Below, in pieces: positions 58,750-64,000 of a DNA stretch of 64,000 bases. Made by a program: the position numbers and the translations under genes. Below the pieces are notes generated by a model. That model was given only the letters and a program-made list of their open reading frames with translations. It had not been told where the DNA came from and searched no databases. Origin of the DNA: Streptosporangium lutulentum (GTDB lineage: Bacteria > Actinomycetota > Actinomycetes > Streptosporangiales > Streptosporangiaceae); contig NZ_JAUSQU010000001.1 of NCBI RefSeq assembly GCF_030811455.1, positions 9,672,001 to 9,736,000 on the forward strand, in the 5' to 3' direction. The first letter of the stretch is position 1. Each line of letters opens with the position of its first letter.

Positions 58750-58989
58750 TCTGCCCGGGCTCGCCGACCAGGCCCTGAACCGGTCCCACGCCGATCGTGA
58801 TCCCGATGTGAGCGGCGGGCCCACCGGGGAGTCCGCCACCGCCCTCACCCGGCGGCTCGACGGCGGATGTGGTCACATCCAGTGGATCTTCGACGTTCGG
58901 TGGGTTCCGCGCTCGGCCGCCGAACGACGGCGACCGGTGAACGCCGGAGACGATCACGTGCCGGGCCTCCCAGAGCGACCGGGACGGGC

Positions 58990-59961
58990 TCATCGGAGCG
59001 CCGGGGCCTCGACCAGCACCTCGCCGGCGGTCGTGCGGTAGTAGAGGACGGACCGCCCGGACCGACGCCGCCGGATCAGCCCGGCGTCGAGCAGGACCTT
59101 GAGGTGGCGGCCCACCGACCCCAGCCCCTGACCGGTCAGTGCCACGAGCTGCGAGGTGCTCATGGGCGAGTCGAGCAGGACGAGGACGCCCGCCCGCGCC
59201 GGGCCGAGCAACGTGCCCAGCGCCGCGGGGACCGCCGCCCGCTCAGGTTCGGCGAGCGTTCCCGAGCACGGATACACCACCGCGTACCGCCGCCCCGGGT
59301 TCCAGGAGACCCAGCCCTGGCGGGCGGTGACCGGGACGAACATCAGCTGAACGCCGATCACCTCTCGCGGCGGGCGGTCATGCGTGTTGATCTGCAGCCG
59401 GTCGTCCCCCAGCCAGCGCATCCCCGGGCGCATGTCGTCCAGCACGGCGGCCCAGCCGCCCTGGCTCAGCCGGCTCGTTCGCGCGACGACGTCGGCCTCG
59501 AAGACACGGCGGCGCCGCGGCCAGTACGGCTGCACCGTCTCCGTCCACACCCATTCCAGCAGGTCGGCGGCGCGCTCCGGCAGGTCTGACCGGTGCAGCT
59601 CACCTGGAAGCGGACCTCGCAACGCCACCTCCAGGTCGGCGCGGGCGACTCCGGGCGGGGTCTCGCGCACGCGCGCCAGCTCCTCCTCGAAGGTCGGCGC
59701 GCCCTCGCCCGGCGGGGTGGGCGTGAGAAAGTCCGCGATCCAGTGCCATCTCAGACCGGCCCGTACGAGCAGCGCGGTGACCGGGTCGTCCGCCAGCCGC
59801 GCCCGGTAGTCCGCCAGGTGGGCCTCCAGCCATACGCGCTCGCCCGGGTGCGTGGCCGTCGCCCTCTCCAGGGTGATCACGCAGGCGAGGGTCTCTGCCA
59901 GGGCGGAGATCACGAACCGGCTCCCCGCCAGTGTGTCGGCGTTGACCTGCCACCAGCCCAT
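58990..59961 (-). CDS. ArsR-family regulator with long N-terminal domain
   Basis: 323 aa. Residues 235-315 are an ArsR wHTH: LGPARAGVLVLLDSPMSTSQ, LVALTGQGLGSVGRHLKVLL, DAGLIRRRRSGRSVLYY. The N-terminal 230 residues (SALAETLACVITLERATATH, WHWIADFLTPTPPGEG, FVPVTARQGWVSWNPGRRYA) match a DUF5937-like sensing domain. Divergent from the MFS gene; a perfect inverted repeat overlaps its start codon, so it probably represses both genes. Confidence 0.88.
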   Translation of the reverse strand: MGWWQVNADTLAGSRFVISALAETLACVITLERATATHPGERVWLEAHLADYRARLADDPVTALLVRAGLRWHWIADFLTPTPPGEGAPTFEEELARVRETPPGVARADLEVALRGPLPGELHRSDLPERAADLLEWVWTETVQPYWPRRRRVFEADVVARTSRLSQGGWAAVLDDMRPGMRWLGDDRLQINTHDRPPREVIGVQLMFVPVTARQGWVSWNPGRRYAVVYPCSGTLAEPERAAVPAALGTLLGPARAGVLVLLDSPMSTSQLVALTGQGLGSVGRHLKVLLDAGLIRRRRSGRSVLYYRTTAGEVLVEAPALR

Positions 59962-59985
59962 TGTTTCGCCTCCCCGCGAAACAAT
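59960..59985. promoter_or_regulatory. ArsR operator ATTGTTTCG-N8-CGAAACAAT
   Basis: Perfect 9-bp arms (59960-59968, 59977-59985) between the divergent regulator and MFS genes; the left arm covers the regulator start codon. Binding here would block both directions. Confidence 0.7.
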
Positions 59986-60020
59986 AACGGTCCGGCGGCG
60001 ACGCCCCCGAGACTCCCGCC

Positions 60021-61280
60021 ATGCGCACCTACCGAGAACTCTTCCGGACGCCTGAGTTCACCCCCCTCTTCACCGCGAGCTCCGCGCAGGTCGCCGCCTC
60101 GACGGTGAGTGGGCTGGCCCTGGGCGTCCTCGTCTACGCGGCCACCGGCTCACCGCTGCTGTCGGCGCTCAGCATGTTCGGTTCCTCCTTCGGGCAGGTG
60201 CTCGGCGCGATGGCGCTGCTGTCGGCCGCGGACCGGCTGCCGCCGCGCGCCGCGATGACGGGACTGGCGCTGGTCTTCTGCCTCGGCACCGCGGCCCTCG
60301 CCATCCCCGGCCTGCCGCTGTGGGCGCTCTTCGTCATCGTCCTCGGCATGGGAGTGGCCGCCTCGCTGGGCGGCGGGATCCGCTACGGACTGCTCAACGA
60401 GATCCTCCCCAAGGACGGCTACCTGCTCGGGCGGTCAGTGCTCAACATGTCCGTCGGCGTTCAGCAGATCTGCGGATTCGCCGTCGGCGGGGTGCTCGTG
60501 ACCGTCATGTCCCCGCGCGGCACCCTGCTCGTCGGCGCCGCCCTCTATCTCGCCGCCGCCGTCGTCGCCTGGTACGGCCTCGGCGCCCGCCCGCCGCGCG
60601 CCGCCGGACGGCCGTCGGTCAGCGAGACCTGGCGGGCCAACGGGCGGCTCTGGTCCTCCAGGCCGCGCCGCTACATCTACCTCGCCCTGTGGGTGCCGAA
60701 CGGACTGATCGTCGGCTGCGAGTCGCTCTTCGTCCCCTACGCCCCCGAACACGCCGGGCTGCTGTTCGCCTTCGCGGCCCTCGGGATGCTCGCCGGCGAC
60801 ACCGTGGCCGGCCGGTTCGTCCCGGGGCGGTGGCGGGAGCGGCTGGGCGCCCCGCTGCGGCTGCTCCTGGCCGTGCCGTACCTGGTCTTCCTCCTGAGCC
60901 CACCGTTGCCCGTCGCGGTGACCGCCGTCGTGCTCGCCTCGATCGGGTACGCGGCCAGCCTGCTGCTGCAGGAACGGCTGATGGCCATCACCCCGGACGA
61001 GATGAGCGGACAGGCCCTCGGCCTGCAGTCGTCCGGCGTGATCACCATGCAGGGGGTCGGCGCCGCGCTCGCGGGCGGCGTCGCCCAGTTCACCTCGCCC
61101 TCGACGGCGATGGCCGTGATGGCGGTGGCCTCCGTCGCGGTCACCCTGGCCCTGGCGCCCGGACTGCGCCCCGTCCGGGAAGCCCACGACGCCGGTGACC
61201 TCCACGCCCCGGCGACCGCGTCGCAAGCCGGCGATTATGCGGCCGAGCACGGTATCGGCCGGTCCGAGCAGGCTGGATAA
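60021..61280 (+). CDS. MFS transporter controlled by divergent ArsR regulator
   Basis: 419 aa, 12 predicted membrane helices: SSAQVAASTVSGLALGVLVY, LLSALSMFGSSFGQVLGAMA, AADRLPPRAAM (loop 2-3), LWALFVIVLGMGVAASLGGG and AVMAVASVAVTLALAPGL. Typical of actinobacterial drug-efflux-like MFS proteins; cargo unknown. The C-terminal 30 residues are polar. ATG 60021 lies 36 nt after the operator; no strong ribosome site. Confidence 0.88.
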   Translation: MRTYRELFRTPEFTPLFTASSAQVAASTVSGLALGVLVYAATGSPLLSALSMFGSSFGQVLGAMALLSAADRLPPRAAMTGLALVFCLGTAALAIPGLPLWALFVIVLGMGVAASLGGGIRYGLLNEILPKDGYLLGRSVLNMSVGVQQICGFAVGGVLVTVMSPRGTLLVGAALYLAAAVVAWYGLGARPPRAAGRPSVSETWRANGRLWSSRPRRYIYLALWVPNGLIVGCESLFVPYAPEHAGLLFAFAALGMLAGDTVAGRFVPGRWRERLGAPLRLLLAVPYLVFLLSPPLPVAVTAVVLASIGYAASLLLQERLMAITPDEMSGQALGLQSSGVITMQGVGAALAGGVAQFTSPSTAMAVMAVASVAVTLALAPGLRPVREAHDAGDLHAPATASQAGDYAAEHGIGRSEQAG

Positions 61281-61305
61281 GCCTGATTCCCCCGGCGGGC
61301 CCGGT

Positions 61306-63999
61306 TCAGGTCACCAGGCGGCGGCGCAGCAGCAGCCACGCGATGGCCGTGTACACCCCCGCGAGGAGGAGCAGCACGGACAGGTTGGTCGTCAGCTGGC
61401 CGACGGTCTGGTTCCACAACGCGTCTTTCGGTCCCAGCGGTTCCACCAAGGTGGCGCCCGCCGCGAACGCCCAGCGGGCCGGCACCGCGACCGCCACCGT
61501 CGCCAGCGGGTCCATCAGCTTGAAAAGGGAGCCGTTGAGCGCGACCTGGACGATCGCGGCCACGGTGGCGAAACCCACCGCCTTCTCGGGCGTCGAGGCC
61601 AGCGCGGAGACTGCCAGGCCGAGCCCCATCGAGGCCAGCGCCAGGCAACTCAGCGGCAGGCACAGTTCCAGGACGAACGACAGCGGGAGCAGTCCTTTCC
61701 CCAACTCGCCCTGGATGGCGATGTAGACGACGGCGGCCAGCATGCCCTGGGCGATCGCCACGATGCCGAAGATGACGAACTTGGCGGACACCAGCGCGCC
61801 CGGCGACAGTCCGGAACGGTACTCCCGGGCGGTGATGTCGTACTCGGAGACCAGGTTGTTGTAGGTCAGAGCCTGCCCGGCCAGCGCGCAGACCGTCACC
61901 AGCATGGTGAGTACCGGGACCGGGTTCGAGCTGGGCGGTCCTTCGCCGGCGACGGACAGCGCCGCGGTGAGCAGCGCGCCCACCACCGCCAGCGCGAACG
62001 GGGTGATCAGGCCGATGGGCCCGCGGGCCCGCAGCAGGGCCGCCTCCCGCCGGGTGAACACCCAGAACTGGCGCAGAGCGGAGGCGCCGGTCCGCTGCGG
62101 CCGCAGCGCGGGGTCCGTGCCGGGCACCGGCGGCGCGGGTGAGGCCGACGGGCCGGCGGGGTCGCGGACCGGACGCAGGGCGCCCTGGCTGAGCTTGCGC
62201 ATCAGCTCCGGGTAGTCGTTGACCTCCATCGCCGGGAGGATCTGCTGGGGTGCGCCGACGTAGACCGGCCGGCCGCCGGCGCCCAGGACCAAGACCTGGT
62301 CGGTGAGGATGAGGTTGTCCGGGGTGTGAGTGACCACGATGACCGAGCAGCCGCGCCCCGCGATCTCCTTCAGCAGCCGCATGACCTCCTGGTCCAGGCC
62401 GGGGTCGAGGCCGGAGGTGGGCTCGTCCAGCAGCAGGAGCAACGGGTCGGACAGGATCTCCAGGGCGATGGACAGCCGTTTGAGCTGGCCGCCGGAGAGT
62501 CGCGCGGCCCGCAGGTCGATGCGCTCGGTGAGGCCGAGCCGGTCGACGATCTCCAGGATGCGCGCCTCGCGGTCCTTCCTGGGCAGGTCGGCGGGCAGCC
62601 GAAGCCGGGCGGCGTAGCGCAGGTTTTGTCGGACGGTGAGTGATTTGTGCAGGTGGTCCTGCTGGGGCAGGTAGCCGAGCAGGTGGCGGATCTGTTCGCC
62701 GTCGGTGACCAGGTCCAGGCCGCGGAACAGCAGCGTGCCGCCGGTGATGGGCAGTTCCCCGAGCAGGGCCCGGAACAACGAGGACTTGCCCGCGCCGGAC
62801 GGGCCCACGATCGCCATGAACTGGCCGTGGCCAAGGGCGAAGGACAGGTCCTGCAGTGCGGGTATGGACCCGTACCGCGCGTTGACCTCATGTGCGATGA
62901 GGTCGGCCTGCGGGGCCGGCCGAGACTCCAGGATCCGGTCGCTGAGGAGGCGGAATGTGGTGTCGGCGATGCTGAAGGCGTCGCCGGTGTGCAAGATGGC
63001 CCACAACACCGAGCGCCCCGCGATGAAGGTGCCGCCGCCCTTGCCGTGGTCGCGCAACCGGAACCCGTCCTGGGTGCGGAGCAAGGTGGCGTGCTCGGCC
63101 GCGACGTCCATGCCCCGCACCCGCACGTTCGCCTCGTCTCCGCTGCCCAGCACGGTCACGTCGCCGATCGTGTGGTGCGTGACCTGCGACGAGCTCCCGG
63201 TGGGACCTCCCGGCCACGGCAAAGTGAGCCCGGGCCCAGCCCCAGGCCCAAGGCCCGGCCCCGGGCCCGGCCCAGGGCCGGGGGTGGACTCAGGGCCGGG
63301 GGTGGGGTTGTGGGGCGGGTGATGGGGCTGGGCGGGTGGGTTCAGGGAGATCTGGCACTTCACCGGTATCCCGTTCACCTCCCCGCGTATGACGCACCGG
63401 CCGTCGGGCGTGTCGAAGGCCACCATCGAGCCGTCCCGTTTGGCCTGCTCCACCTGGATGTCCGCTCCGGGCAGCCGGACGTTGAGCCGCCAGACCCCGC
63501 GATGCCGGATGTAGATCAGATCTCCGGGCGCCCAGACGTAGGGGATCTCGATCGAGCTGCCCGGGCCGCCTGCCGTGTGCGGGTGGTCTCCGCCGAGCAC
63601 GTGCACCATGCCACCGACGACGAGGTACAGCGGAGGCACGCCCTCGGCTGACCCCTGCAGCTCGGTCCCCTGCGGTCCAGCGCTCTGTGACCCGGTGCCT
63701 CGCCCTCCATCGCCCGGCGGGGCCAGAGGCGGCACGGGTGGAGGGGCGAACGGGAGCAGCTGCGGCGGAACCAGCGGTGGCAGAGGGGCACGGACCGGAG
63801 CCGGACCGGAACCGTGAGCCGGTGGTTGAACCTGGTGCGGTGGAGGCGGGGTGCGGAGCGGAACGGACGGTGGCAGGGGCGGGGCACTGATCGGAGGGAC
63901 CGGGCCCGGCTCGATCAGCATCTGCAACATCTGCAACGAGGTCGGCCGATCCTCGGGACGCTTGGCCAGGCATCTGCTCACCAGCCCGCGCAGCGGTTC
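61306..63999 (-). CDS. Protein kinase-FHA-ABC transporter fusion (N-terminus outside window)
   Basis: 898 residues visible, open to the right edge. From the edge: EPLRGLVSRCLAKRPEDRPT, the last helix of a Ser/Thr kinase domain; a Pro-rich linker (about 30-95); a beta domain (LYLVVGGMVHVLGG to PVKCQISLNPP); a Pro/Gly linker; an FHA domain (IGDVTVLGSGDEANVRVRG, AAEHATLLRTQDGFRLRDHG); an ABC ATPase (Walker A GPSGAGKSS, signature LSGGQLKRLSIA, Walker B LLLLLDEPTSGLDP, H-loop VTHTPDN); and an ABC-2 permease with six helices to the C-terminus. FHA-ABC proteins such as M. tuberculosis Rv1747 are phosphorylated by the neighbouring kinase PknF; here the kinase appears to be in the same chain. Confidence 0.9.
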   Translation of the reverse strand, partial: EPLRGLVSRCLAKRPEDRPTSLQMLQMLIEPGPVPPISAPPLPPSVPLRTPPPPHQVQPPAHGSGPAPVRAPLPPLVPPQLLPFAPPPVPPLAPPGDGGRGTGSQSAGPQGTELQGSAEGVPPLYLVVGGMVHVLGGDHPHTAGGPGSSIEIPYVWAPGDLIYIRHRGVWRLNVRLPGADIQVEQAKRDGSMVAFDTPDGRCVIRGEVNGIPVKCQISLNPPAQPHHPPHNPTPGPESTPGPGPGPGPGLGPGAGPGLTLPWPGGPTGSSSQVTHHTIGDVTVLGSGDEANVRVRGMDVAAEHATLLRTQDGFRLRDHGKGGGTFIAGRSVLWAILHTGDAFSIADTTFRLLSDRILESRPAPQADLIAHEVNARYGSIPALQDLSFALGHGQFMAIVGPSGAGKSSLFRALLGELPITGGTLLFRGLDLVTDGEQIRHLLGYLPQQDHLHKSLTVRQNLRYAARLRLPADLPRKDREARILEIVDRLGLTERIDLRAARLSGGQLKRLSIALEILSDPLLLLLDEPTSGLDPGLDQEVMRLLKEIAGRGCSVIVVTHTPDNLILTDQVLVLGAGGRPVYVGAPQQILPAMEVNDYPELMRKLSQGALRPVRDPAGPSASPAPPVPGTDPALRPQRTGASALRQFWVFTRREAALLRARGPIGLITPFALAVVGALLTAALSVAGEGPPSSNPVPVLTMLVTVCALAGQALTYNNLVSEYDITAREYRSGLSPGALVSAKFVIFGIVAIAQGMLAAVVYIAIQGELGKGLLPLSFVLELCLPLSCLALASMGLGLAVSALASTPEKAVGFATVAAIVQVALNGSLFKLMDPLATVAVAVPARWAFAAGATLVEPLGPKDALWNQTVGQLTTNLSVLLLLAGVYTAIAWLLLRRRLVT

Positions 64000-64000
64000 G

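Overview
The window is about 70% G+C, dense with long genes and actinobacterial in every respect: GTG/TTG starts behind GGAGG-type ribosome sites, SCO6745-family and XRE/MmyB-type regulators, an RsbW-like ATPase, a Ser/Thr kinase, and operators of the LacI/CelR type (TGGGAGCGCTCCCA) known from Thermobifida. A filamentous soil actinomycete of the Streptosporangiales is my best guess (inference). No rRNA, tRNA, CRISPR array, prophage or intact insertion sequence was seen.

Region 1 (1-13.9 kb) is a choline-to-glycine catabolic cluster: choline dehydrogenase (cut by the window edge), an IclR regulator, betaine aldehyde dehydrogenase, a dimethylglycine-dehydrogenase-like flavoprotein, and the four subunits of heterotetrameric sarcosine oxidase (soxB-D-A-G, tightly overlapping). 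An ArsR/SRPBCC/RibD-like trio sits inside it. The betaine demethylase step is not present here. GTTGYG/CRCAAC half-sites lie before the IclR gene, betB and the flavoprotein gene and may form one regulon.

Region 2 (14-29.7 kb) mixes secreted hydrolases and a cation-ATPase locus. GH71 alpha-1,3-glucanase and GH81 beta-1,3-glucanase (with CBM56) could attack fungal walls; the GH81 gene has LacI-type operators at its start. Between them, on the minus strand, an operon encodes a Lys/Ala-repeat membrane protein resembling histone H1 tails, a 1474-aa P-type ATPase whose N-terminal half looks like a dead ATPase copy, and perhaps a 41-aa hydrophobic peptide.

Region 3 (29.9-47.9 kb) holds mostly single genes: a flavin oxidoreductase, an RsbW-like ATPase with a CelR-type box at its predicted +1, a large unknown protein, MFS and membrane proteins, a deaminase with HAD in place of HAE, a membrane-anchored Mrr-like nuclease, an amidohydrolase/M20 pair, a small Cys/Tyr-rich secreted peptide, pectinesterase, a DUF4132 two-gene unit, and an OhrR-type regulator facing a rhodanese remnant.

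Region 4 (48-64 kb) contains an N-acylamino-acid racemase, GNAT and M20 deacylase group that matches the D-to-L amino acid inversion pathway via N-succinyl intermediates, a soluble TPR Ser/Thr kinase, a 703-aa unknown protein with reiterated upstream repeats, an alpha/beta hydrolase, a 2-hydroxyacid dehydrogenase, a divergent ArsR/MFS pair, and a protein kinase-FHA-ABC transporter fusion running off the right edge.
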